Assembly (NCBI RefSeq): GCF_002020805.1
Contig: NZ_MPRJ01000009.1
Span: 1-41,298, forward strand
Reading direction: 5' to 3'
Origin: Solemya velesiana gill symbiont
Lineage (GTDB): Bacteria; Pseudomonadota; Gammaproteobacteria; Chromatiales; Chromatiaceae
DNA length: 41,298 nucleotides
Under the pieces are notes generated by a model. The model made no database searches. It had not been told where the DNA came from and saw nothing but the letters and a program-made list of their open reading frames with translations. A program made the position numbers and the translations under genes. This document shows positions 33,457 to 41,298 of this stretch, one piece after another. Each line of letters begins with the position of its first letter. The stretch's first letter is position 1.

Positions 33457-33885
33457 ATGACAGACCAGGAACCCGTTGGGTTGTCACCCAAGCAGGCTTG
33501 GCAACTGATACAGGACGACCCTCGAGCCGTGCTCGTGGACATCCGTTCAAGCATGGAATACCTCTTCGTCGGTCATGCCAAGGGGTCGGTGCACGTACCC
33601 TGGATCGACGAACCGGACTGGACAGTCAACCCCCATTTCGTAACCGACATCAGGAAACTGCTGCTGGGTGGCGCCGTCTGCACGGTGGACGAAGGTTGCG
33701 CACCAGTCATACTTATCTGCCGCTCAGGCAAGCGCTCCCTGGAAGCCGGAAAAGCCCTTCTGGATGCTGATTTCAACCGCGTATTCCATGTCGATGAAGG
33801 ATTCGAAGGGGATCTCGACGATGATCATCACCGCAGTTCCATGAATGGCTGGCGGTTTCACGGCCTGCCCTGGAAGCAGTGCTGA
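33457..33885 (+). CDS. Rhodanese-like sulfurtransferase
   Basis: This 142-residue single-domain rhodanese has the active-site loop CRSGKRS with Cys88, preceded by PVILI, and the N-terminal DIRSSMEYLFVGHAKGSVHVPW motif of the family. Such cytoplasmic rhodaneses move sulfane sulfur between carriers and would fit the sulfur metabolism of this organism, although it is not linked to an rhd-tusA-dsrE2 cluster here. GGCGAGGAGT lies before ATG 33457; the frame extends upstream to 33334 but has no ribosome site there. Confidence 0.92.
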   Translation: MTDQEPVGLSPKQAWQLIQDDPRAVLVDIRSSMEYLFVGHAKGSVHVPWIDEPDWTVNPHFVTDIRKLLLGGAVCTVDEGCAPVILICRSGKRSLEAGKALLDADFNRVFHVDEGFEGDLDDDHHRSSMNGWRFHGLPWKQC

Positions 33886-33995
33886 GAACAGGTCTAAATC
33901 CCAGGCAACATGCCGAACTGCTGGCCGATTGTAGTTCACAATCCACCGTGCAGCTGACACAATATTCAGTTAAATGGATTTGCCAGGAGTTGCCG

Positions 33996-34370
33996 ATGGC
34001 CAAGAGAATACTTATCGCCGGCCTGCTTACCCTCAGCATGGCCTTCACCACGGGTTGCTAAACCACCAACAATCGCGACACCGGTGCTATCATCGGGGGT
34101 ATCGCCGGCGGTTCCATCGGCCAGAGCATGGATGAGGATGACCGCTACCGCGCCAATGAGGCCATGGAATCCTCGCCGTCACACGAAACCACGAGCTGGA
34201 GAAATCCAGACACCGGCAACTACTACGAAGTCACCCCCACCCGCACCTACGACAGCTCAACAGGGCCTTGCCGCGACTACACGACCGAAGCAATCATCGA
34301 CGGCAGGCGTGAAACCATACACGGCACCGCCTGTAGGCACGTGGACGGCAACTGGGTGGCAGAAAATTAA
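33996..34370 (+). pseudogene. Glycine-zipper surface lipoprotein (RT0821/Lpp0805-like) broken by TAA after the lipobox
   Basis: ATG 33996 follows CAGGAG by 7 bases and encodes MAKRILIAGLLTLSMAFTTG then Cys22, a lipoprotein signal. The next codon is TAA (34059-34061), and the same frame continues as TTNNRDTGAIIGGIAGG to 34370. The rest is typical of 17-kDa-antigen-like surface proteins: a glycine zipper, SMDEDDRYRANEAME, a WRNPDTGNYYEVTPT segment and CRDY...GTACR. A CAA glutamine codon changed to TAA by one C-to-T step is the likely cause. The downstream part could be translated only from ATG 34128, without signal. Confidence 0.75.
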
Positions 34371-34384
34371 AAATCGAGAGAATA

Positions 34385-34804
34385 ATGACAGCATACGAAA
34401 CCCCCGAAGACGCTGAAGACGCCTACTACGACGCCATCGACGAGAGTGACCTGGAGAAGATGATGTCGGTCTGGTCCGATGCGTCCCAGACTGTCTGCCT
34501 GCTGCCGATGCAACCGATGCAACACGGCAAACAGGCCATACGCGGAATGTGGCAAGCGATGCTCAACCCCAGCATGCGGGTCGATATCACCGTGAACCAT
34601 CTTCAGTGGAGCAACTTTGGAGAGATCGCCATTCACGTGGTGGAGGAATCGGTACTGGTCCCCGCCATGGGGGAGCGCCAACCCCCGATCTACGCAACCA
34701 ACATCTTCCACAAGGTAGATGACGGATGGCGGATGCTGATGCACCTCAACTCCCCTGCGCCGCCACCGGAGGGGATGATGCCGCCAGGCATGCCCGGCCA
34801 GTAA
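34385..34804 (+). CDS. NTF2-like (SnoaL-type) domain protein
   Basis: The 139-residue protein has the NTF2-like cone fold pattern of a helical start (EDAYYDAIDESDLEKMMSVWSD), a central GKQAIRGMWQAML and paired strands (EIAIHVVEESVLV, WRMLMHLNSPAP). Such proteins occur as small enzymes or ligand-binding proteins and the role is not evident. GAGAG lies before ATG 34385, 14 bases after the lipoprotein stop, suggesting cotranscription. The C-terminus is proline- and methionine-rich (PPPEGMMPPGMPGQ). Confidence 0.82.
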   Translation: MTAYETPEDAEDAYYDAIDESDLEKMMSVWSDASQTVCLLPMQPMQHGKQAIRGMWQAMLNPSMRVDITVNHLQWSNFGEIAIHVVEESVLVPAMGERQPPIYATNIFHKVDDGWRMLMHLNSPAPPPEGMMPPGMPGQ

Positions 34805-34847
34805 AGCTCAATGGAGTCCAGGCTTGTGCAAATGCACGAGCCTGGAC

Positions 34848-36251
34848 TTATTCTTTCGTCCCAACCTCGAGCCCTGGCAGCTCTTCCAGTTCCACTTTCT
34901 CGATCTGGCCAAAGCGGTCACTGATCTTGCGCGCGGAGACATTCACATCTTCCACATCCTTGTGCGCCTGCTTAATATGGCGCGACAGCCTGTCCATGCG
35001 GTCCTGGAAACGTCCGAAGTCTTTTGAAAGCAGGTTGAGATGCTGCTGGATCACGTGCACCTGTTCACGGGTAGCGGCATCTTTCAGCACTGCCCTGGCA
35101 GTGGTGAGTATCGCCATCATGGTGGTTGGGGATACCAGCCAGACTCTTCCCTGGTGAGCCTCCTCCACCAGTTCCGGATAGTGGCCATGGATCTCGGCGA
35201 AGATCGACTCGGAGGGGATGAACATCACCGCACCGTCGGAGGTCTCGCCGGGAATGATGTATTTACCTGCTATGTCGTTTATGTGCTTGCGGATATCCTG
35301 TCGAAACTGGCTGCCCGCCCTGACACGTTCAGTATCGGGCAGTTGTGTATCGGTCAGTCGCTGATAGCTCTCCAGGGGAAACTTGGCATCGATGGCCACG
35401 TTACCGGTAGGCTCGGGGAGAAACAGCATGCAGTCGGCGCGCATACCGTTGCTGAGGGTATGCTGGAGTGAGAAACCCTGCTCCGGCATCAGGTTGCGAA
35501 TCAGGGCGTTGAGCTGCACCTCGCCAAAAGCACCCCGCGAGCGTTTGTCAGCCAGCACCTCCTGCAGGCTCACCACGTTGGAGGAGAGTTCAGTGATGCG
35601 TTTCTGTGCCTCGTCTATCCGACCCAGGTGCTCAAGCACCCTACTGAAGGTCTCGGTGGTCTTCTCGAAACCCTCGCTAAGGCGACGATCCACCTGGCCG
35701 CTGATCTCCTGCAGGCGCTGGTCGGTACGCTCTGTCAGTCCGTCCATGCGCTTGCCCACGGCCTCGGCGTTCAGAGTGAGTCCCTCGGCAAGCTGACGGG
35801 CGATGCCCTCGAAACCTTTTCCCAGGGCCTCCTGTTGGGCTACCCGGCTCTCACCGAGACTCTGGCCCAGGCCGTTGTGCAGCCCGTCGAAACGGCTAAT
35901 GAGATCAGCCTTTAAACTGCCCGCATCATCGGAGAGATGCTTCTGCATCTCGCCGAAACGCCGCTCCAGGGCCTGGTAGAGCTTCGAGATCTGCAGCAGC
36001 AGCTTTCGTTGAAGCTCGTGGGTACCCTCCTTGCGCTGCTCCCGGGCCACGGCAAACTCGTGAAGCAGCAGCCGCTCCTGCTCCCGCAACAGGCCTTCGA
36101 TCCGATCCCTGGCAGCGGCCTCCCCTTCCCGCTCCATCTCCAGGAGCCGGATGATCCGTGACTGGCGCAGCCACAACCCGCCGGCTGCCAGCAGTACAAG
36201 TGCAAGCAGCGCAAGCATCAATAGCTCATATGGATTATCTGTAAGCGACAT
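34848..36251 (-). CDS. rmuC: RmuC family protein, recombination-associated
   Basis: The 467-residue protein has one N-terminal transmembrane helix (LLMLALLALVLLAAGGLWL), a long coiled-coil region (about residues 40-200) and a C-terminal RmuC domain (about 220-420) with ITELSSNVVSLQEVLADKRSRGAFGEVQ and AIDAKFPLESYQRL. RmuC limits inversions between short inverted repeats and is thought to be nuclease-like. ATG 36251 is chosen because GGAG lies 7 bases upstream; the frame is open much further but gives an implausible extension. Confidence 0.9.
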   Translation of the reverse strand: MSLTDNPYELLMLALLALVLLAAGGLWLRQSRIIRLLEMEREGEAAARDRIEGLLREQERLLLHEFAVAREQRKEGTHELQRKLLLQISKLYQALERRFGEMQKHLSDDAGSLKADLISRFDGLHNGLGQSLGESRVAQQEALGKGFEGIARQLAEGLTLNAEAVGKRMDGLTERTDQRLQEISGQVDRRLSEGFEKTTETFSRVLEHLGRIDEAQKRITELSSNVVSLQEVLADKRSRGAFGEVQLNALIRNLMPEQGFSLQHTLSNGMRADCMLFLPEPTGNVAIDAKFPLESYQRLTDTQLPDTERVRAGSQFRQDIRKHINDIAGKYIIPGETSDGAVMFIPSESIFAEIHGHYPELVEEAHQGRVWLVSPTTMMAILTTARAVLKDAATREQVHVIQQHLNLLSKDFGRFQDRMDRLSRHIKQAHKDVEDVNVSARKISDRFGQIEKVELEELPGLEVGTKE

Positions 36252-36457
36252 ACCACTCCATACCGAAACCGGACATATTAAATACAGCCTAACATATTGA
36301 TTTCTCTTATCAAAACATATCCAGAGGCTCAAAACACGAGCCCCGAATGATTGCATGGGAACTATTGCGCTTGCATCTACTCCACACAGACGTACACTTC
36401 CCTGTTTCATATCCATTACACACAGTTTGCAGTTACCAGACAGCACACCTTCCGGCC

Positions 36458-37753
36458 ATGCGCATACACCTGAAAACCCTCGGCTGCCGACTCAACGAAG
36501 CGGAGCTGGAAACTTGGTCCCGGAAATTCCAGGGACTGGGGCACCAAATCACCCGCGACCTGGCCCGGGCCGAGCTTGTGGTGGTGAATACCTGCGCGGT
36601 CACCGGTGAGGCGGTCAAAAAATCCCGCAAACTGCTGCACAAGGCACACCGCGAAAACCCGAAAGCGAAACTGGTGGTCAGTGGCTGCTACGCCTCGCTG
36701 GATCCCACCGAGACGGCCCAATCCCAGGGTGTCGACCTGGTGGTGAACAACACCGAAAAGGATCGGCTGGTGGAGATCGCCACCGAGAAGCTGCACTTCC
36801 ACGCAATGCCCGAACAGGCCACCATACCCGGCGAGAACAGCCTCCTTGCCCGGGGTCGCCAGCGTGCCTTCATCAAGGTGCAGGACGGCTGTCGCTACCA
36901 GTGTACCTTCTGCATCGTCACCGCGGCCCGGGGCGAGGAGCGCAGCCGCCCCATTGCCGAGGTTGTCGAGGAGATCAACACCCTGCACAGCGAGGGTATC
37001 CAGGAGGCGGTGCTGACCGGTGTCCACCTGGGAGGATACGGGAGCGACAGCGGCAGCGGCCTGACTGAACTGATCAATGCGATTCTGGACGGTACCGAGA
37101 TACCCCGGCTGCGCCTGGGTGCAGTGGAGCCCTGGGATCTGCCCGAAGCGTTCTGGGAACTGTTCGACAACCCGCGGCTGATGCCCCACATGCACCTGCC
37201 CCTGCAGAGCGGTGCGGATACCGTATTGCGCCGCATGGCAAGGCGCTGCAAGGCCGCAGAGTTCGAATCCCTGGTCGCCAATGCCCGGGAGCGCATCCCC
37301 GATTTCAACATCACCACCGACATCATCGTCGGTTTCCCGGGCGAGACCGGGGAGGAGTGGCAGCAGACCCTGGACTTCGTGGAGAAGATCGGTTTCGGCC
37401 ACCTGCACATCTTTGCCTATTCCCATCGCCCAGGCACCCGCGCTGCCACACTGGACCTGCCGGTAGCCCGGGAGACCATCCGGCAGCGCAGCAATGAACT
37501 CCACGCCCTGGGAGAACGCCTCAAGCGGGAACTGCTTGAAGCCTATGTTGGACGCAGCTTTCCGGTGCTGATCGAAGGCACAGGTGGTGACCCCGACCAT
37601 GCCATGGGCTACACGCCCAACTTCCTGCGCGTCCAGATCACCGATACACACGCTGCACAGCTGGAGAACACCATTCAGCAGGTGAAACTCCACGCCCTGG
37701 CACCCAACGGCGAGTGGCTGCAGGGAACCATAGAAAAGGAGCCGGCCTCTTGA
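36458..37753 (+). CDS. mtaB: MtaB, tRNA N6-threonylcarbamoyladenosine C2-methylthiotransferase
   Basis: The 431-residue radical SAM enzyme converts t6A37 to ms2t6A37 in tRNA. The N-terminal methylthiotransferase domain has Cys10, Cys46 and Cys77 for one [4Fe-4S] cluster; the radical SAM motif CRYQCTFC (Cys145/149/152) holds the other; a TRAM-like C-terminal part follows (SFPVLIEG...GYTPNFLRVQI). ATG 36458 gives the canonical start MRIHLKTLGCRLNEAE; the frame is open upstream to 36347 but without family similarity. It overlaps the next gene in a TTGA junction. Confidence 0.94.
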   Translation: MRIHLKTLGCRLNEAELETWSRKFQGLGHQITRDLARAELVVVNTCAVTGEAVKKSRKLLHKAHRENPKAKLVVSGCYASLDPTETAQSQGVDLVVNNTEKDRLVEIATEKLHFHAMPEQATIPGENSLLARGRQRAFIKVQDGCRYQCTFCIVTAARGEERSRPIAEVVEEINTLHSEGIQEAVLTGVHLGGYGSDSGSGLTELINAILDGTEIPRLRLGAVEPWDLPEAFWELFDNPRLMPHMHLPLQSGADTVLRRMARRCKAAEFESLVANARERIPDFNITTDIIVGFPGETGEEWQQTLDFVEKIGFGHLHIFAYSHRPGTRAATLDLPVARETIRQRSNELHALGERLKRELLEAYVGRSFPVLIEGTGGDPDHAMGYTPNFLRVQITDTHAAQLENTIQQVKLHALAPNGEWLQGTIEKEPAS

Positions 37754-38469
37754 ACGACACCCCCGCCTGGAACACCAATGCACTGATCCTCTGCACCCTG
37801 TTGCCTGTGCTGCTGATGGGCAGTTGGTTGCTGGAGCCTACCCACAGCCTGTGGCAGGCACTGGACGAAAAGGTATTCTGGGCCATGAACAACAGCCTGG
37901 CAGACAACAAGAGCTGGCAGGCGACCTGGGCAGTTGCCAACAATCGCATGTTCGACCTGGTGGCCGCGCTCTCCATGGTACTGCTGTTCGGTCACTATGC
38001 CCTGTTCAGAGACCGCCAGAACCTCAGGCACTATATTGCGATAGGAATGGTACTGGTCTGTGCACTGTTCGTGGCCGCACTGATCGGCACACAGCTGATT
38101 CCCATCGAGCGCCCCAGTGCCACCGCGCAGTTCCCGGAGGCACTGCGACTGTCGGAACTGGCCCCCTGGATAAAAACCAAGGATTACTCCAGTGACAGCT
38201 TTCCCGGCGACCACGGCGTGGTGCTGATGATGTGCGCCGGCTTCCTGGTGTGGCACCTCCCACGCAGCTACGGCATCGCCGCCTGCATTTTTGCGGTGCT
38301 GTTCACGCTACCCCGCCTGATGAGCGGCGCCCACTGGCTGACCGACGAAATCGTGGGTGCAGTGGCGGTGGATACCCTGGTCATGGGCTGGTTCTTTGCC
38401 ACTCCCCTGCAGGACAAACTGCTGACCTGGTTCGAAAAGCTGCTGGGGCTTTTCGGAAAGCGGGGTTAA
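37750..38469 (+). CDS. PAP2-family membrane phosphatase (LpxT-like)
   Basis: The 239-residue protein has about six hydrophobic segments and the three PAP2 motifs in altered form: a basic region before LIPIERPSA, SFPGDHG in place of PSGH, and RLMSGAHWLTD with the His and Asp of the third motif. This pattern resembles LpxT, which transfers a phosphate to lipid A from undecaprenyl pyrophosphate, but the substrate is uncertain. The start is TTG 37750, overlapping the mtaB stop, with GGAG 8 bases upstream; translational coupling is likely. A terminator follows. Confidence 0.82.
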   Translation: MNDTPAWNTNALILCTLLPVLLMGSWLLEPTHSLWQALDEKVFWAMNNSLADNKSWQATWAVANNRMFDLVAALSMVLLFGHYALFRDRQNLRHYIAIGMVLVCALFVAALIGTQLIPIERPSATAQFPEALRLSELAPWIKTKDYSSDSFPGDHGVVLMMCAGFLVWHLPRSYGIAACIFAVLFTLPRLMSGAHWLTDEIVGAVAVDTLVMGWFFATPLQDKLLTWFEKLLGLFGKRG

Positions 38470-38487
38470 CCACCACACCCCTGATAT

Positions 38488-38522
38488 AAAAAAACCGCCG
38501 AAGATTTCTTCGGCGGTTTTTT
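38488..38522. terminator. Bidirectional intrinsic terminator between the PAP2 and hemerythrin genes
   Basis: Arms CCGCCGAAG (38495-38503) and CTTCGGCGG (38508-38516), loop ATTT, with seven A before and six T after. It serves two convergent units. Confidence 0.88.
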
Positions 38523-38545
38523 CTAAATGACAGAATGACCCGGCA

Positions 38546-39009
38546 TCAGGACAGCGGGTGCATCAGTCGATCTATGGCCTTGCTGATCATCCCCTTTTCC
38601 GGCTTCGTTGGGACGACACCGACATAGGCGAAATCCTCTTTCTGGATATGCTCTACCAGCCACACTTTCAGTTCATCCAACAGCCTCTCGGCAATATCCT
38701 CACCGGCATCGAGATCCTGCTGGTATTTTTTGATCTTGCGGGTGAACGTCTCGTGGATGATCTTGTGCTGTGAGATCTGCTCATAACCGCACTGCTCCAT
38801 CAGGCTCTCTTCGAAGGCGAAGTGGCCAATGGTGTAATCAGTCAGTTGCTCCATGACATCGACAACGGACATCTCATCCTTGCGCCCGATTGCCTGATAC
38901 TGCGCCCGATTGCCTGATACAGGGTATTGATGTAATCGACGATTCTGCGGTGTTGGTGGTCGATCACGTCGACGCCCATGTTGTAGGCATCATCCCACTC
39001 AAAAAACAT
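38546..39009 (-). pseudogene. Bacteriohemerythrin gene frameshifted by a 20-bp tandem duplication
   Basis: From ATG 39009 the frame reads MFFEWDDAYNMGVDVIDHQH, RRIVDYINTLYQAIGR and then drifts into nonsense, stopping after 55 residues. A second frame from 38872 supplies the rest, with HFAFEESLM, HKIIHETF and HIQKEDF. Together they carry all iron ligands of a bacteriohemerythrin, an O2-binding di-iron protein. The cause is plain: 38881-38900 is repeated exactly at 38901-38920. Removing one copy restores a frame of 147 residues, the usual family length. The intact form would bind oxygen or sense it; in this sequence the protein is not made. GGAGGGGG precedes the start. Confidence 0.9.
38881..38920. 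repeat. Perfect 20-bp tandem duplication inside the hemerythrin gene
   Basis: TGCGCCCGATTGCCTGATAC occurs twice without a gap. The unit is not a multiple of three, so the duplication frameshifts the gene, and loss of one copy would repair it exactly. Confidence 0.97.
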
Positions 39010-39184
39010 AAGCCCCCTCCTGAGAAAACTCTCTAAAAAAACAGAATGGTGAATATCGGCAACCTATTGACGAGTTCTTTTAATTTTTACTTCCAACAAG
39101 CCCTGCAGCTGATTCCACCATTAAGTCTGACCCAATGCAAACCAGCACAAATCCCCTTTTTTGTTTGATGTCTTTTGCAATAAA

Positions 39185-39912
39185 TCAGCCACAGAGCTGG
39201 GATATCCACTGCTTCATCACTTGGTAGTGACTACCTTCCCAGTAGACATGATCACACTGACCACAACGCAGAAAGCGCTCCCTGATCTCCAGGACCCTTT
39301 GAGGGAGGTTGCCTAGTATTTCATTGGACTCCAGTTCATGCAGTTCGCCATTGCAGCGCATGCAACGGCAGAAAGGGGAGATCTTACCGCACAGATCCAG
39401 CCTGTTGATGAGATAGGCGAGCTGCTCCCGGGGTGAAAAAGCCCGAATATAACAGCCATGGGTAACTGCCCTGTGCATGAGCAGAGCGCGGTCGCGGCTC
39501 AGCAGGATACGCTGCTGCTCTGAGGAAAGACGTGCCACTGCCAATCGTTCCGGTACAGGGTATCGAAGCCGAGCATGCGCAAGTAGCCAGCCAGCTTGCC
39601 CAGGTGCGCATCAGCCAGAAATCTTACGGTGCGCAGCGGATAGCCCCTCAGGCGCAGCAGCGGCGTGACATCCAGGGACTCGAATACCGGGTAGACACTG
39701 ATCCTGTCACCGTCGGGAGCCAATTGCTCCAGGTCCACCGACACACCGTTGAGCAACACCACCTCCACTTCCGTATGAGGTACACCGAATGTTTCGATCA
39801 AGTGCCTTACCGTGGCCGACTCGTTGAATTCAAGCCGGCGATCTTGTTTGCGGACCGGCCTGGGCAGGAAATCGTTCAGCTCTTCATAGAAGCGAAGGGT
39901 GGCAACAGCCAT
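39185..39912 (-). pseudogene. Mut7-C RNase-domain protein with ubiquitin-like N-terminus, frameshifted
   Basis: ATG 39912 encodes MAVATLRFYEELNDFLPRPV, a MoaD/ThiS-like domain that precedes Mut7-C domains, then RTVRFLADAHLGKLAGYLRMLGFDTLYRND, the start of the Mut7-C nuclease domain. The frame is then lost; a second frame resumes as ARLSSEQQRILLSRDRALL and ends with the zinc-ribbon cysteines CRCMRC and CGQC. The break is near 39540-39552, where one extra T after GAT would join GATTTGGCA. Mut7-C proteins are thought to act in RNA degradation. The gene starts 8 bases after the stop of the upstream gene. Confidence 0.8.
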
Positions 39913-39920
39913 GATTGAAT

Positions 39921-40289
39921 TCAGCGGTAGCCGGCTGCCTCCAACTCCGCCAACAGAAAGCGAAGCTCATCGGCAAACTCGTTGATGCCACCTTCGGGGC
40001 TGCCGAGACGCCCCCTCTCCATGCGGTAACGAAGCGCTGCAATGAAAGTATCCTCCGGCTCCCACTGCCCCTCGAATCCGTCCACAGAGTCGTGACTGGC
40101 ATTTACCTCGAACAGTGCGCCCGCCCTTCGCATCAAAACGAAAGCCTCACCGCAGTATGCGTCCCGGGCATAGGAGGCGAGCAGCACCTCCGCCCCATGC
40201 AGGTCGTGATCAGCTATGCCAAATGCCTGTTTGAGTTCGGCTAAACCGCCCTCATGCCAGTCGTTGAGAAAGAGTCCCTTTTTATCCAT
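39921..40289 (-). CDS. Hypothetical protein of 122 residues
   Basis: The product is unrecognised, but it is in an apparent operon with the Mut7-C gene (8-base gap) and lies 16 bases after xthA. Its N-terminal half is helical, followed by a segment (HDLHGAEVLLASYARDAYCGEAFVLM) with beta character. One cysteine is present and there is no signal peptide. The frame has a normal start at ATG 40289. Confidence 0.65.
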   Translation of the reverse strand: MDKKGLFLNDWHEGGLAELKQAFGIADHDLHGAEVLLASYARDAYCGEAFVLMRRAGALFEVNASHDSVDGFEGQWEPEDTFIAALRYRMERGRLGSPEGGINEFADELRFLLAELEAAGYR

Positions 40290-40305
40290 TCATTAACCCG
40301 CCGGG

Positions 40306-41124
40306 CTAATCGATATCAAAGTCGGCCCAGATTGGACAGTGGTCGGATGGCTTCTCCATCCCCCTTATATCGTAGGCTATTCCGGCATCTCTGCACACGC
40401 TATTGAGGGAATCGGTAGCCATTATCAGGTCAATCCGCAGCCCCCTTCTCGGTTCCCGATCAAACCCCCTGCTTCGGTAATCGAACCAGCTGAAACGGTC
40501 ATCCACATCCGGATGGAGGGTACGGAAAGTGTCGCGCAGCCCCCAATCGCCCAGTGTTTGCAACCACTCCCGCTCCTCGGGTAGGAAGCTGCACTTGCCG
40601 GTCTTGAGCCAGCGCTTGGCATTGTCCGGGCCGATGCCGATATCACTGTCCAAGGGGGCAATGTTCATATCGCCTATCACCACCAGTTTCTCATCGGGCG
40701 TGAATTGGCTGCCCAGGTAATCCATGAGGTCAGCATAAAATTTACGCTTGGCAGGAAACTTCACCTCGTGGTCCCGGCTCTCCCCCTGGGGAAAATAGCC
40801 GTTGATCACCGTGATGCGCTCACCACCATCGGTTTCATAAACACCGCAGATCAGGCGTTTCTGGGCATCGTCACCGTCACCCGGAAAGCCCTTCTGTACC
40901 GAAAGCGGTTCACGCTTGGATAGCAACGCTACGCCATAGTGGGTTTTCTGCCCGAAATAGTGAGCCTTGTAGCCGAGTTCCTCGATCATCTCCAGGGGAA
41001 AATCGGGATCCTGGACCTTGGTCTCCTGAATACCGATGATGTCCGGGTCGTACTGCTTCTTGAGCGCCTGCAGTTGATGCTGACGGGTTCGGATACCGTT
41101 AGTATTGAAAGAGACGATCTTCAT
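40306..41124 (-). CDS. xthA: Exodeoxyribonuclease III (AP endonuclease)
   Basis: The 272-residue enzyme is XthA, which removes abasic sites and 3' blocks in DNA repair. Key motifs are the metal-binding Glu34 (GIQETK), the catalytic Asp-Asn pair in VIGDMNIAP, the Asp in LRIDLIM and the final SDHCP histidine (His262). ATG 41124 starts MKIVSFNTNGIRTR, with AGAAGG upstream; the frame is open to 41160 but that extension is not conserved. The last 174 bases of the window, 41125-41298, hold no gene that I can see. Confidence 0.96.
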   Translation of the reverse strand: MKIVSFNTNGIRTRQHQLQALKKQYDPDIIGIQETKVQDPDFPLEMIEELGYKAHYFGQKTHYGVALLSKREPLSVQKGFPGDGDDAQKRLICGVYETDGGERITVINGYFPQGESRDHEVKFPAKRKFYADLMDYLGSQFTPDEKLVVIGDMNIAPLDSDIGIGPDNAKRWLKTGKCSFLPEEREWLQTLGDWGLRDTFRTLHPDVDDRFSWFDYRSRGFDREPRRGLRIDLIMATDSLNSVCRDAGIAYDIRGMEKPSDHCPIWADFDID

Positions 41125-41298
41125 GCTTACCTTCTGTGGACTAGGATTATTGAAGAGCAAAGACTATCAAACCGCATTTTCCATCGCCATGGATAAAACA
41201 CGGTAAGCGTCCGGGCGTTACAGCCTGTACAAGGAACGACCAACGCGGTAGATGTCCACCTCTTTTAACGTAAGTGGGCACCTGTCATGTGTCCACGA

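Noticed and set aside
1226-40289. Stop codon recoding (TAG/TAA as Gln, TGA as Trp) to explain the three internal stops
   Set aside because: All three stop codons are used as normal ends in intact genes here, for example dsr and mtaB, and other lesions are frameshifts that recoding cannot explain.
1-41298. CRISPR array serving the Cas6-like gene
   Set aside because: No regularly spaced direct repeats were seen anywhere on reading through the window.

Overview
The window reads as chromosomal DNA of a sulfur-oxidising (thiotrophic) gammaproteobacterium, of the kind related to purple sulfur bacteria or to Sedimenticola/Endoriftia/Thiodiazotropha-like sulfur oxidisers. The basis is a complete oxidative-type reverse dissimilatory sulfite reductase cluster in the gene order known from Allochromatium vinosum (dsrABEFHCMKLJOPNRS, minus strand, 16406 down to 2346), including dsrEFH and dsrL, which mark sulfur oxidisers. 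A SoxYZ pair lies about 12 kb away. The genus is inference; no rRNA or tRNA is present.

Layout. 1-1239 (+): a short transglutaminase-like cysteine peptidase remnant and an RlmJ-like methyltransferase. 1226-2140 (-): an unknown coiled-coil protein split by an in-frame TAG. 2346-16406 (-): the dsr cluster, every gene full length; a strong terminator separates dsrP from dsrNRS, and hairpins sit between dsrA/dsrB, dsrC/dsrM and dsrR/dsrS. 16407-16883: a divergent AT-rich control region. 16884-18964 (+): a 58-aa protein, an alpha-helical 236-aa protein, a stand-alone Cas6/Cmx6-like protein, and a DsrC paralogue lacking both redox cysteines. 19164-23799: small proteins of unknown function plus a PKHD-type dioxygenase. 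23841-26500: a decayed MoxR-ATPase/VWA pair in which the ATPase core is replaced by an AT-rich fragment carrying a truncated hsdM. 26561-29290 (+): BepA-like protease and soxYZ. 29368-33344 (-): a membrane-anchored acidic protein, a VWA protein and an LpxL-like acyltransferase. 33457-41124: rhodanese, a broken surface lipoprotein, NTF2-like protein, rmuC, mtaB, a PAP2 phosphatase, a broken bacteriohemerythrin, a broken Mut7-C protein, a small unknown and xthA.

How it works together. DsrC-trisulfide made by DsrEFH sulfur transfer and the membrane complex DsrMKJOP feeds DsrAB, which oxidises sulfur to sulfite; DsrL supplies or accepts electrons at DsrAB, and DsrN amidates siroheme. SoxYZ carries thiosulfate-derived sulfur in the periplasm.

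Two themes deserve attention. First, an operon encoding a Cas6-family protein with no CRISPR array or other cas gene is transcribed divergently from dsr and next to a cysteine-less DsrC. Second, lesions (three in-frame stops, several frameshifts, a 20-bp duplication, a gene-splitting insertion) are confined to accessory genes while about 14 kb of dsr DNA is clean. This suggests genuine gene decay, although sequence error cannot be excluded for any single site.
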